A DNA stretch of 17,043 nucleotides, taken from assembly GCA_018715855.1 (NCBI GenBank), contig DVKW01000091.1, positions 1 to 17,043 on the forward strand. Direction: 5' to 3'. The notes beneath the pieces were generated by a model. It was not told where the DNA came from. It did no database searches and saw only the letters and a program-made list of their open reading frames with translations. The translations under genes and the position numbers were made by a program. The stretch comes from Candidatus Galligastranaerophilus intestinigallinarum. Its GTDB lineage: Bacteria > Cyanobacteriota > Vampirovibrionia > Gastranaerophilales > Gastranaerophilaceae. Of this stretch, positions 1 through 6,613 are shown piece after piece. Positions within the stretch are counted from its first letter, which is position 1. Each line of letters starts with the position of its first letter.

Positions 1-2
1 AT

Positions 3-221
3 AATGGAACAACTTTTTTGGGTATGGTAGGCTGGTCTAAAGATAAAAAATATCCTAAAGCTATGTTTTCTTGCCAATTAAAACAAAAAGGCAAGGATGT
101 AGAAATAGTTTCAAGAAAAGTTATTTATTCAGGTTGGTTTGGTCCGCAAGCTGTTTTTAATCACTACAAAAAAATATATCAAGAAATAGAATATCAAGGA
201 TTTGTAATAGAAAAAGGATAG
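3..221 (+). CDS. 3' fragment of an unrecognised protein (cut by window edge)
   Basis: The frame is open from the first complete codon (position 3) to TAG at 219-221, so this is the C-terminal ~72 residues of a gene starting outside the window. A TTG and an ATG lie at 18 and 24, but the frame is open upstream and neither has a convincing ribosome site, so I read it as partial. The fragment is mildly basic and rich in aromatic residues (GWSKDKKYPKAMF, SGWFGPQAVFNHYKK), with no membrane segment. I do not recognise the family. It is followed 40 bp later by a strong hairpin terminator, which fits the end of a plus-strand transcription unit. Confidence 0.6.
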   Translation, partial: NGTTFLGMVGWSKDKKYPKAMFSCQLKQKGKDVEIVSRKVIYSGWFGPQAVFNHYKKIYQEIEYQGFVIEKG

Positions 222-256
222 AAACTTACAATATGCAATTTTTGTATTTAATAAAT

Positions 257-290
257 AAAAAAGAGAGTAACAAAAGTTACTCTCTTTTTT
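257..290. terminator. Rho-independent terminator, probably bidirectional
   Basis: An 11-bp perfect stem (261-271 with 276-286) has a 4-nt loop and is flanked by A-runs on the left and T-runs on the right, so it can end transcription on both strands. It closes the truncated plus-strand gene and, on the minus strand, directly follows a tRNA-3'-end-like block (292-308). Confidence 0.85.
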
Positions 291-291
291 A

Positions 292-337
292 TGGTGTCGT
301 AGGCGGGACTGTCTTGGTCGCTCGCATTTAACGGCAA
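292..337 (-). repeat. tRNA-3'-end-like repeat, copy A
   Basis: Read on the minus strand, the block ends in AGTCCCGCCTACGACACCA and runs straight into the terminator at 257-290. It looks like the distal T-arm, acceptor strand and CCA tail of a tRNA, but no matching 5' half is present, so it is not a tRNA gene. It shares with copy B (485-528) an outer TGCCGTT word, the YCCCGYCTWCGACACCATAAAAA end and an adjoining hairpin terminator, so the two are diverged copies of one unit. Its origin (tRNA gene debris or a small tRNA-derived element) is inferred. Confidence 0.5.
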
Positions 338-403
338 TTCCGTGTTTTGTTTTCTGTAATTTCATCACATCAAACAAAAGCACTCCGCTCCCGCTTGAAC
401 CTG

Positions 404-437
404 ACAAGGCTTCGCCTTGTGGGGTTCTGCGTCCCCC
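404..437. repeat. Pair of small hairpins between the tRNA-like blocks
   Basis: A 7-bp perfect stem with a 3-nt loop (404-410 with 414-420) is followed at once by a second inverted repeat (GGGG at 421-424 with CCCC at about 433-436). It lies in non-coding DNA between copies A and B. It resembles REP-type palindromes, but only one instance is visible here, so no family can be claimed. Confidence 0.4.
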
Positions 438-456
438 AATACAATCTACTTGCATT

Positions 457-483
457 AAAAAAGACTCCGTAAGGAGTCTTTTT
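457..483 (-). terminator. Rho-independent terminator downstream of tRNA-Leu and copy B
   Basis: An 8-bp GC-containing stem (461-468 with 473-480, loop GTAA) is extended by A:T pairs and has T-runs in both directions. On the minus strand it sits directly after the CCA-like end of copy B and is the first good terminator downstream of the tRNA-Leu gene. Confidence 0.8.
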
Positions 484-484
484 A

Positions 485-528
485 TGGTGTCGAAGACGGG
501 AACTTTGCAACGTTAGTTGCAAACGGCA
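485..528 (-). repeat. tRNA-3'-end-like repeat, copy B
   Basis: On the minus strand this ends in GTTCCCGTCTTCGACACCA. Fourteen bases (488-501) are identical to the 3' end of the intact tRNA-Leu (587-600), but here a CCA is encoded while the intact gene lacks one. Inward, the sequence stops being tRNA-like and forms a small hairpin (GCAAC-gtta-GTTGC, 507-520). An inverted copy of the T-arm word TTCAAGTCCCG lies at 544-554. This is what would be left if a short segment had been inserted at the tRNA 3' end and displaced the original CCA and terminator (inference). Confidence 0.5.
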
Positions 529-585
529 GGCTTGTGAATTTCGTTCAAGTCCCGAAACATTCAGGTTTAAAAAGCAATAAAAAAT

Positions 586-668
586 TTGTCGAAGACGGGA
601 CTTGAACCCGTACAGATTTCTCCACACGCCCCTCAAACGTGCGCGTCTACCATTCCGCCACTCCGACA
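586..668 (-). tRNA. tRNA-Leu (anticodon GAG)
   Basis: The minus-strand sequence folds as a complete class II tRNA. The 7-bp acceptor stem is TGTCGGA with TTCGACA, and the discriminator is A at 586. The D-arm region carries GGAATGGTAGACGC. The anticodon stem is CACGT/GCGTG with loop TTGAGGG, giving anticodon GAG. A short variable arm follows, then the T-arm ACGGG-TTCAAGT-CCCGT. The class II form and layout match bacterial tRNA-Leu, which reads CUC/CUU. CCA is not encoded and must be added post-transcriptionally. A weak promoter may lie within the upstream 47-bp repeat (669-707). The gene is flanked on both sides by partial copies of its own ends. Confidence 0.92.
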
Positions 669-707
669 AATTTAACTATTTTATTTAATTTTTATTGTTC
701 AATTGTT
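661..707. repeat. 47-bp perfect direct repeat, copy 1 (tRNA-Leu upstream region and first bases)
   Basis: Positions 661-707 are identical to 791-837, offset exactly 130 bp. On the minus strand the unit holds the AT-rich region that should carry the tRNA-Leu promoter (a weak TTGAAC/ATAGTT pair) plus the first eight bases of the tRNA. Identity breaks just inside the tRNA and again at 708/838. Confidence 0.9.
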
Positions 708-790
708 TTGTCTTCGTGGCGGAGTTGACTCAAGGTCAACCCTCTCGAAAAATGCTCAATGGTTCGCATTTTTCTGCGGCACAGTGCCAT
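708..790 (-). other. Structured 83-bp insert between the direct repeats, tRNA-like but not a tRNA
   Basis: The segment lies between the two 47-bp repeats, so on the minus strand it follows a copy of the tRNA promoter region and would begin with the same TGTCGGAG as tRNA-Leu. It contains three inverted repeats: GTTGAC/GTCAAC, an 8-bp perfect AAAAATGC/GCATTTTT stem with a 10-nt loop, and GGCAC/GTGCC. It does not fold into a cloverleaf with a recognisable anticodon arm. A degenerate tRNA copy, a small non-coding RNA or inert debris are all possible. Confidence 0.4.
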
Positions 791-837
791 CTCCGACAAA
801 TTTAACTATTTTATTTAATTTTTATTGTTCAATTGTT
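791..837. repeat. 47-bp perfect direct repeat, copy 2
   Basis: This is the second copy of the repeat at 661-707. Perfect identity in neutral-looking AT-rich DNA suggests a recent duplication. Confidence 0.9.
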
Positions 838-905
838 CGAAAATACTGCGAACACAAAAAATCTTATTTAATATTAATATGGATAAAATCCCCTGTCAAA
901 TGCCA

Positions 906-2162
906 TTAATCTTTGTATTTTTTGAAAATTAATGAAGCATTGTGGCCGCCAAAACCAAATGAATTAGATAGGGCGCAATCAACATCCATTTTAATTGCTT
1001 TATTTGGAACGTAGTTCAAATTGGCAACATGTTCATCTTGATGTTCTAAGTTGATTGTAGGCGGAATTATACCTTCATTTATAACTTTAACGCAAACAAT
1101 TGATTCAGCAGCCCCGGTTGCGCCAAGCATATGCCCGTGCATAGATTTTGTTGATGAAACTTTTAAATCTTTGTTTGTAGTAAGGTCGCCAAAAACTTGC
1201 GCAATTGCTTTTGATTCAGCTATATCGCCAAGGCCTGTTGATGTACCGTGAGAATTAATATATTGAACATCACTTGGTTTTAAGCCTGCATCTTTAACTG
1301 CAAATTCCATTGCTTTTGCAGCGCCTTGGCCTGTAGGATCAGGTGCTACAATGTCGTAAGCATCGCCTGTTTGGCCATAGCCCACAATTTCAGCGTAAAT
1401 TTTAGCACCACGTTTTTTAGCATGTTCTAATTCTTCAACAATAACAATAGCAGCGCCTTCTGCCATAACAAAACCGTCACGGTCAACGTCATACGGGCGA
1501 GATGCCTTTGTCGGTTCATCATTTCTTTTTGATAAGGTTCTTGCAGATGTGAATGCACCGATACCAAGTCTTGTGATAACTGCTTCTGCACCGCCTGCGA
1601 TAATAACATCGGCTTCACCGTATTGAATTGTTCTAAGCGAATCGCCAATACAATGAGCTGAAGTTGCACAAGCTGTTACAATCGCTTTATTAACGCCTTT
1701 TGCGCCATATTTCATTGAAATTCTGCCTGCGCCCATATCGGCAATAATCATAGGAACAGTAAAAGGTGAACATTTTGAAGGGCCTCTGTCTATAATTACA
1801 AGGTGTTGTTTTTCAAATGTGCCGAAACCGCCTGCAGCAGAACCGACAATAACACCAAATCTGTATGGGTCAAGTTTTTCAACATCAAGCTTGGAATCGT
1901 TCATTGCTTCTTCAGCAGCCATCATTGCAAACTGAGTGTAGCGATCCATTCTTCTTGCTTCTTTGGGGTCAAGGTCTGAAATTTCTTCTTCAAATTTTTT
2001 GATTTCCCCTGCAACGTGAACCGAATGGCCTTCAGGAGAAATATTTTCAATTGTTGAAATTCCCGATTTTCCTTCAATCAAGCTATTCCAAAACTTGTCA
2101 ACACCCATTCCGAAGGGTGAAATTATACCAATACCTGTAATTACTGCTCTTCTTTTATTCAT
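906..2162 (-). CDS. fabF: Beta-ketoacyl-ACP synthase II (FabF)
   Basis: This is a 418-residue condensing enzyme that elongates acyl-ACP with malonyl-ACP in type II fatty-acid synthesis, in the cytosol. The catalytic set is visible: nucleophile Cys165 in VTACATSAH, His305 in SHGTSTG, Lys339 in SSTKS and His344 in MHGHMLGATG. The C-terminal SNSFGFGGHNAS glycine loop is also present. Length and motif spacing match the KAS II family. FabB is less likely, given the length and an N-terminus (RRAVITGIGIISPFG) typical of FabF. ATG at 2160-2162 is preceded by AAGGAA about 6 nt upstream. acpP lies 144 bp upstream on the same strand, the usual pairing. One small oddity is MHGH where many homologues have MTGH before the active His. 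Confidence 0.97.
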   Translation of the reverse strand: MNKRRAVITGIGIISPFGMGVDKFWNSLIEGKSGISTIENISPEGHSVHVAGEIKKFEEEISDLDPKEARRMDRYTQFAMMAAEEAMNDSKLDVEKLDPYRFGVIVGSAAGGFGTFEKQHLVIIDRGPSKCSPFTVPMIIADMGAGRISMKYGAKGVNKAIVTACATSAHCIGDSLRTIQYGEADVIIAGGAEAVITRLGIGAFTSARTLSKRNDEPTKASRPYDVDRDGFVMAEGAAIVIVEELEHAKKRGAKIYAEIVGYGQTGDAYDIVAPDPTGQGAAKAMEFAVKDAGLKPSDVQYINSHGTSTGLGDIAESKAIAQVFGDLTTNKDLKVSSTKSMHGHMLGATGAAESIVCVKVINEGIIPPTINLEHQDEHVANLNYVPNKAIKMDVDCALSNSFGFGGHNASLIFKKYKD

Positions 2163-2207
2163 TCTCTATTCCTTAAAATGCATTTAATTTGCAAAAAGTT
2201 TTAACAA

Positions 2208-2270
2208 AAATGATTGAAGCAGACATATCGCTTCAATCAACGCAAGCTGCATTTAATTGCAGCGTTGCGT
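2208..2270 (-). terminator. Two tandem hairpins between acpP and fabF (partial terminator or processing site)
   Basis: Reading the minus strand from acpP, the first hairpin pairs 2270-2265 with 2245-2240 and 2263-2258 with 2251-2246. That is a 12-bp stem with one bulged G and a 6-nt loop. The second is a perfect 10-bp stem (2239-2230 with 2220-2211) followed at once by ATTTTTG, a modest U-tract. It may end most acpP transcripts while allowing read-through into fabF, which would suit the much higher demand for ACP. This is an inference. Confidence 0.55.
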
Positions 2271-2306
2271 TAACTTTCCGCATATAAAACTATTTAATAG
2301 TTAAAA

Positions 2307-2540
2307 CTATGAAAGGTGTGCATCAATATATGTAACTGCGTCTTGAACAGTTGCAATTTTTTCAGCTTCTTCATCAGGAATTTCGCAACCGAATTCTTCT
2401 TCAAAAGCCATAACTAATTCAACTGTATCTAAAGAATCAGCGCCAAGGTCAGCTGTGAAGCTTGCTTCAGGCGTAACGAGTGCTTCATCAACACTTAACT
2501 GATCAACAACAACTTTTTTAACTCTTTCTAATGTGCTCAT
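2307..2540 (-). CDS. acpP: Acyl carrier protein (AcpP)
   Basis: This is a 77-residue acidic carrier protein that holds growing acyl chains on a 4'-phosphopantetheine arm during fatty-acid synthesis. The attachment serine is Ser36 in the signature GADSLDTVELVM. The first helix (STLERVKKVVVDQL) and acidic recognition helix (VMAFEEEFGCEIPDEEAEK) are typical. The frame is open further upstream (to 2609), but ATG at 2538-2540 gives the normal family length and has a GAGGT ribosome site 5 nt upstream, so I chose it. It is followed by fabF on the same strand. A good promoter lies at 2581-2609. Confidence 0.97.
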   Translation of the reverse strand: MSTLERVKKVVVDQLSVDEALVTPEASFTADLGADSLDTVELVMAFEEEFGCEIPDEEAEKIATVQDAVTYIDAHLS

Positions 2541-2580
2541 TTTTACCTCATTAAAATTATAAATAATACTAACAGTATCG

Positions 2581-2609
2581 ATTATATAAAGGAAAAAGAT
2601 ATTTTGCAA
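2581..2609 (-). promoter_or_regulatory. Sigma-70-type promoter of acpP
   Basis: On the minus strand, TTGCAA (2609-2604) is followed after exactly 17 bp by a perfect TATAAT (2586-2581). This predicts a start near 2574 and a ~35-nt leader ending in the GAGGT ribosome site. Confidence 0.75.
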
Positions 2610-2682
2610 ATGTTAAGAAGCTAAATTAATAAATGTTTACCAAATAAAAGCCATATTTATAATGCAGCCCTTTTGAGAAATA

Positions 2683-2714
2683 AAAAAAGAGGCATTGTTC
2701 CATGCCTCTTTTTA
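2683..2714 (-). terminator. Rho-independent terminator after the SLH gene
   Basis: A stem AAAGAGGCA/TGCCTCTTT with an 8-nt loop has a U-run on the minus strand. It lies just past the stop of the SLH-domain gene and separates it from acpP transcription. Confidence 0.85.
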
Positions 2715-2731
2715 AAATATACATAATTAAA

Positions 2732-4009
2732 TTATAAATTTTCTTGAATTGAAAGGTCTTGATTTAACCTTATGTATAATTCATCGCCTTTGTTTGCTTT
2801 ATACGTTGAGCCTTTTGTAAAAAGCCCCGTGAAAAAGCCTGCAACAGCACCAACAGGAAGCCCGATTGCATAAGCTGTTCCAACTTCATCAGCAGGAAAG
2901 CCGATAGCAGAACCTACACCTGCACCAACTACCAAGCCGCCTACCGTATAAGCTGCAAGTTTGCCTTTGGAAGATGCCGTCAAATAGCCTTCATGCTTAT
3001 TATAAACGGTTGCATTCATATCGGAACTAACACCGTTTGGCATTTCTAACCTGTTGAATAAAAATTTAACTGCGCCCGATTTATTCATTCTTTTTGGCTG
3101 AACAAGGTTTTCAATTGTTGCATGGAACTTTGCACCCTGTGGAATAACAAGCGTGCCTTCATCCGTTACAACATCTTTTGCAACCGTGAATTCAACATTG
3201 TCGCCAATATTTGCGTTTTTAGCTTTAAATTTTTCAACAAAAGAAACTTTTAAAATGTTTCCTTCCGCAACAATTTTTCTTAAATTTGTAATAGTAACAG
3301 TGTTTGCTTCTGCATTTTTGTGAATTGATAAATGTTCAACAGATAAAGATTTTTCAACTTCGTTTGCATTATAATCTTCTTTTACATTTGAAATTGCATT
3401 TTTCAATTTTGCAAGCAAAACTGCCGTTTCTGCTCTTGTAATGTCCCTATCGGGTTCAAACTTTTGTCTGTCGGGGTAGTTTACAAATAAATTATATTTA
3501 ACCGTTTTTGCATAAGCCAATTTTGCCCAATCGGGAATTTTATCCGTATCTACAAATTCATCTAAAATAGATAAATCATAAATTGTATCTTTTGTAATAT
3601 GGCTCACGGCAGATGTAACTTCTGCTTTATTAACATCATTTTTAGGTTTAAATGTGCCGTCCGGATATCCGTAAACAAGCCCTATTTGTTCAGAGCGCAT
3701 AATATCGTCATAATGTTCCGTTGTAGTATCAACATCTTCAAACGGGTTTTCAATGTAAATTTCAAGGCCGCTTTGGTTTAAAACCTTAATTAACATTGAG
3801 GTAAAATCTGCCCTTTCAACAGACCCTAACGGGTTAAAATTGCCGTTTGCATCAAGGCTCATAATTCCTTCATCAACCATTTGGTTAATTTCAGCACTTG
3901 CCCAAAAATCTGCCGCAACATCTGAAATTTGCGCAGCAAAAGCCTTTGGGGTGAAAATAAGCGCTAAAAACAAAAATAGTTTAGAAAACAAACTAAAAAC
4001 TTTTTTCAT
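2732..4009 (-). CDS. Exported S-layer-homology (SLH) domain protein with C-terminal glycine-zipper segment
   Basis: This 425-residue protein has a signal peptide (residues 1-26, cleavage after PKAFAA). Three SLH domains follow at about 27-85, 86-145 and 146-205. The second has the classic GLVYGYPDGTFKP core and the third FVNYPDRQKFEPDRDITRAE. SLH domains usually bind peptidoglycan or its attached polymers, so a cell-envelope location is expected. The remainder is a beta-rich region (about 238-340, NLRKIVAEG... GTLVIPQGAKF) and then a Gly/Ala-rich hydrophobic stretch at 353-397 (GGLVVGAGVGSAIG... GLPVGAVAGFFTGL) resembling a glycine zipper. ATG has AGGGGA 6 nt upstream. It is monocistronic, with its own promoter and terminator. 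I do not know a named family for the C-terminal part. Confidence 0.85.
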   Translation of the reverse strand: MKKVFSLFSKLFLFLALIFTPKAFAAQISDVAADFWASAEINQMVDEGIMSLDANGNFNPLGSVERADFTSMLIKVLNQSGLEIYIENPFEDVDTTTEHYDDIMRSEQIGLVYGYPDGTFKPKNDVNKAEVTSAVSHITKDTIYDLSILDEFVDTDKIPDWAKLAYAKTVKYNLFVNYPDRQKFEPDRDITRAETAVLLAKLKNAISNVKEDYNANEVEKSLSVEHLSIHKNAEANTVTITNLRKIVAEGNILKVSFVEKFKAKNANIGDNVEFTVAKDVVTDEGTLVIPQGAKFHATIENLVQPKRMNKSGAVKFLFNRLEMPNGVSSDMNATVYNKHEGYLTASSKGKLAAYTVGGLVVGAGVGSAIGFPADEVGTAYAIGLPVGAVAGFFTGLFTKGSTYKANKGDELYIRLNQDLSIQENL

Positions 4010-4051
4010 TGTCTATCCCCTATAAATTATAATTCTTCTTCCAACAAGTTC

Positions 4052-4081
4052 ATCATACAATAAACTTTTGGGGCATGACAA
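4052..4081 (-). promoter_or_regulatory. Sigma-70-type promoter of the SLH gene
   Basis: On the minus strand, TTGTCA (4081-4076), an 18-bp spacer and TATGAT (4057-4052) lie about 40 bp upstream of the start codon. Each box is one mismatch from consensus. Confidence 0.65.
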
Positions 4082-4128
4082 GAAATGCAATAAAAAACAA
4101 GCCTTTTATTAAGAAATCGAAACCATTT

Positions 4129-5259
4129 TTATAAATTAAGCCACTGTTTTATTCTTTCCGAAACGTATGTAAAGCTTTCTTTTGTTCCGATATCGCCTTT
4201 ATTTTCCCCATAAATTATAACGGGAACCATTTCTCTTGTATGGTCTGACCCTTTATATGTAGGGTCGCAGCCATGGTCTGCGGTTATAATTAAAAGGTCA
4301 TCTTCATTCATATTTTGAATAAATTTTGGAAGATAAGAATCAACTTCTTCAATTGCTTTTTTATAGCCTGAATAATCACGCCTATGGCCATATAGCATAT
4401 CTGTATCAACCAAATTTGTAAAAATTAAAGAAAAATCTTTTTTATTTTGAATTGCATCCAATGTAGCAATTAAACCTTCGGTGTTGCCGCCTGTCGGTTT
4501 GCTTTCAGATATTCCTTTGCCTGTAAAAATATCTTTAATTTTTCCTATTGCATAAACTTTTCCGTTATTTTTAACAATTTCATCAAGCAAAGTATCTTTT
4601 GGGGGCGCAACGGAATAATCATGGCGCAATGAACCAATTCTTGTGGGCTTGCCGTCTATTATTTTATAAGGCCTTGCAATAACCCTTGATATGCCATAGC
4701 CGTCATCCAAAAGTTCCCTTGCAATTTTGCACCATTCATATAATGTTTCAATTGGAATTATATCTATATCAACTGCAATTTGAAAAACACTGTCTGCTGA
4801 AGTATAGATAATAGGAAACTTTGTTTTATGGTGTTTATCATTTAATTCTTCAATAATTTTTGTGCCTGAAGCGGGCAAGTTCCCTAAAATGCCGCCGCAA
4901 TTTGTTTTTTGAATAAATTTTTCAATTAATTCATCAGGAAAATTAATGTATGTTTTAAAGGGGTTATCTAAAACAAGCCCTGCAATTTCCCAGTGGCCCG
5001 TTGTTGTGTCTTTTCCTTTTGATTTTGCTTTCATAATGCCATATTCTGCTATTGGGGAATTTGTTTTTTTAACACCTTCTATATTTTTAATATTTCCTAA
5101 GCCCATTTTTTCAAAGTTTGGAACATTAAGCCCACCACTTGCTTTTGCTAAATTACACAAGGTGTTAACTGTGCTATCGTCGCCAAATTCAAGGCTATCC
5201 GGCATGGCGCCTATTCCCATAGAATCTATTACAACAATTATTGCTCTTTTTTTGTTCAT
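4129..5259 (-). CDS. deoB: Phosphopentomutase (DeoB)
   Basis: This 376-residue enzyme of the alkaline-phosphatase superfamily interconverts (deoxy)ribose 1- and 5-phosphate in nucleoside salvage, in the cytosol with two Mn ions. The metal and catalytic set is recognisable: Asp12 in VVIDSMGIGAMPD, the phosphorylated Thr within KGKDTTTGHWE (about 85-87), Asp156 in TSADSVFQIA, Asp287 and His292 in DTDMLYGHRRD, Asp328-His329 in TADHGCDPT and His340 in SDHTRE. Length is slightly short of the usual ~390. The start codon overlaps the stop of the upstream PLP decarboxylase in an ATGA, so translation is probably coupled. That pairing is not a standard deo operon, and no nucleoside phosphorylase is in view. 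Confidence 0.95.
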   Translation of the reverse strand: MNKKRAIIVVIDSMGIGAMPDSLEFGDDSTVNTLCNLAKASGGLNVPNFEKMGLGNIKNIEGVKKTNSPIAEYGIMKAKSKGKDTTTGHWEIAGLVLDNPFKTYINFPDELIEKFIQKTNCGGILGNLPASGTKIIEELNDKHHKTKFPIIYTSADSVFQIAVDIDIIPIETLYEWCKIARELLDDGYGISRVIARPYKIIDGKPTRIGSLRHDYSVAPPKDTLLDEIVKNNGKVYAIGKIKDIFTGKGISESKPTGGNTEGLIATLDAIQNKKDFSLIFTNLVDTDMLYGHRRDYSGYKKAIEEVDSYLPKFIQNMNEDDLLIITADHGCDPTYKGSDHTREMVPVIIYGENKGDIGTKESFTYVSERIKQWLNL

Positions 5260-6602
5260 AATTTTATAACTCTTACATTATCTTCCAAATATTTCATATG
5301 CCATTCTTGAATGCATTCGCCACTATATAAAACGCCAAACCCCGGGGGGTATGGAATAATAGAATCTGCACTAATTTGAAGCTCAGAATCTTCTTTGTTT
5401 ATATAAGTATATGGAGCATATAAAGCAGCACAAGGTTGCACCTTCACTAAAGGCATGGGCTGAAAATCTGCAATTGGTTCATCATTTAATTCAAGCTTCA
5501 TATCAAGAATTTTTAATAATGCAATTCTTAATTTATCAAGCTTGCTTTTTTCTGTTCCGATACCCGTTAAAAACAAAGAACCAAAATCATTATTCAATTC
5601 ATCTTCAATATTAAATTTTTCAGATAGAATATTTGAAAGTTTATTTCCCTCTAAACCTTTTAATTTAATAAAAAGCTTTGTTATATCGTGGTTTTCACCT
5701 TCTAAGAATTCATAGCCCGTATTTAAAAAATATTTTTTAAAGCTTAAAATGTTTAAAACAAGCTCATCTATTGTTTTTAAGCCTTCTTTTGAAGATAAAA
5801 AGTTTATTGTTTCTTCAATGTTAGCTATAAGGGGGTAGCTTGGGCTTGTTGTGTGGAATAAATTAACCGTTTTTTGAATAATATCAAAATCAAAATTTTT
5901 AACATCTTTTGAAACGTGCAACAGGGCGCATTGATTAAGAGCGCCTGCATTTTTATGGAGCGAATTAACCGAAAAATCTGCCCCTTGCTGAATTGCAGTT
6001 TTTGGAAAGCTTGATGAGAAATTATATAAGCTTCCATGGGCTTCATCCACTATTAAATATGTATTATATTGTTTGCAAATTTTAGAAATTGCTTCAATGT
6101 CTGAATTAATTCCTTCGTATGTAGGGCTTGTTAAAATGAATGCTTTATAATCATTTAATTTAAGCTGGTTTTCAAGGTCTTTTGGGTTAATTGCACCATA
6201 AATTCCAAAATTATTTGAAGTTTCATTTTTAATATCGGGCATAATCCAGCTAATATCTGCATTGCAGACTGTAGCACCATTAATAACCGCCTTGTGGCAA
6301 TTTCTTGCAACCAAAATTTTATCCATTGGGCGAATTATTGCCTTCATTATGGCTAAAATTGCAGTTGTTGAACCTTGAGTTATAAATAAGGTTTTTTCTG
6401 TTCCGTAAATTTCGCTTGCCCTATATTGTGCTTGTTTTATAACCCCTTTTGGGTCAGATAAATTATCAAGCCCTTCAATTTCAGATAAATCTCTTTTGTA
6501 AAATTCGTTTAATTCTTTCAAAAAAGGTGCTTTTTGAGAGTGCGTGGGCGTTGTGAACAAAGTTCTTTTGTTATTTGTGTTTAATAATTTCCATAAATTC
6601 AT
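5256..6602 (-). CDS. PLP-dependent Orn/Lys/Arg decarboxylase family protein
   Basis: This 448-residue fold-type I PLP enzyme is of the short (YaaO/SpeA-like) arginine/lysine/ornithine decarboxylase group. Motifs are FTTPTHSQKAPF near the N-terminus, the phosphate-binding TQGSTTAILA (75-84), Asp186 in VDEAHG, which contacts the pyridine nitrogen, and the Schiff-base Lys217 in SLHKNAGALNQ. The C-terminal domain has ADSIIPYPPGFGVLYSGE. It would remove the carboxyl group from a basic amino acid to make a polyamine precursor. Which amino acid is used cannot be read from the sequence. It overlaps deoB by 4 bp. It starts only 23 bp from the divergent ligA, and AGGAA sits too far (~17 nt) from ATG to be a normal ribosome site. 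Confidence 0.9.
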   Translation of the reverse strand: MNLWKLLNTNNKRTLFTTPTHSQKAPFLKELNEFYKRDLSEIEGLDNLSDPKGVIKQAQYRASEIYGTEKTLFITQGSTTAILAIMKAIIRPMDKILVARNCHKAVINGATVCNADISWIMPDIKNETSNNFGIYGAINPKDLENQLKLNDYKAFILTSPTYEGINSDIEAISKICKQYNTYLIVDEAHGSLYNFSSSFPKTAIQQGADFSVNSLHKNAGALNQCALLHVSKDVKNFDFDIIQKTVNLFHTTSPSYPLIANIEETINFLSSKEGLKTIDELVLNILSFKKYFLNTGYEFLEGENHDITKLFIKLKGLEGNKLSNILSEKFNIEDELNNDFGSLFLTGIGTEKSKLDKLRIALLKILDMKLELNDEPIADFQPMPLVKVQPCAALYAPYTYINKEDSELQISADSIIPYPPGFGVLYSGECIQEWHMKYLEDNVRVIKL

Positions 6603-6607
6603 ATTTT

Positions 6608-6613
6608 TATAAT
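6608..6613 (+). promoter_or_regulatory. -10 box of ligA
   Basis: A perfect TATAAT ends 12 nt before the ligA ATG, with only a weak -35 (TAATTT at 6585-6590, 17-bp spacer). The predicted start near 6620 leaves a leader of about 6 nt, and there is no ribosome site in front of ligA, so an almost leaderless mRNA is likely. The 23-bp divergent gap must also serve the minus-strand decarboxylase. Confidence 0.5.

Noticed and set aside
129..669. Two overlapping minus-strand open frames (129-455 and 370-669) that share the peptide SRLRHHKK
   Set aside because: The shared peptide is simply the translation of the tRNA-3'-end-like repeats, and the frames run through terminators and the tRNA-Leu gene. 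They are not protein genes.
257..837. Integron, CRISPR array or insertion sequence in the repeat-rich intergenic region
   Set aside because: There is no regularly spaced repeat-spacer pattern, no transposase or integrase, and no terminal inverted repeats with target duplication. The repeats are better explained as tRNA-derived.
703..909. Plus-strand open frame of 68 codons
   Set aside because: It lies across the direct repeat and the structured insert, lacks a ribosome site, and runs into the end of fabF.
1127..1141. MHGH instead of MTGH before the active-site His of FabF as a sign of altered function
   Set aside because: All catalytic residues and the surrounding motif are intact. A single neighbouring substitution is not enough to argue a change of activity.
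4946..5269. Plus-strand open frame of 107 codons opposite the start of deoB
   Set aside because: It lies entirely antisense to conserved DeoB motifs, with no ribosome site or promoter.
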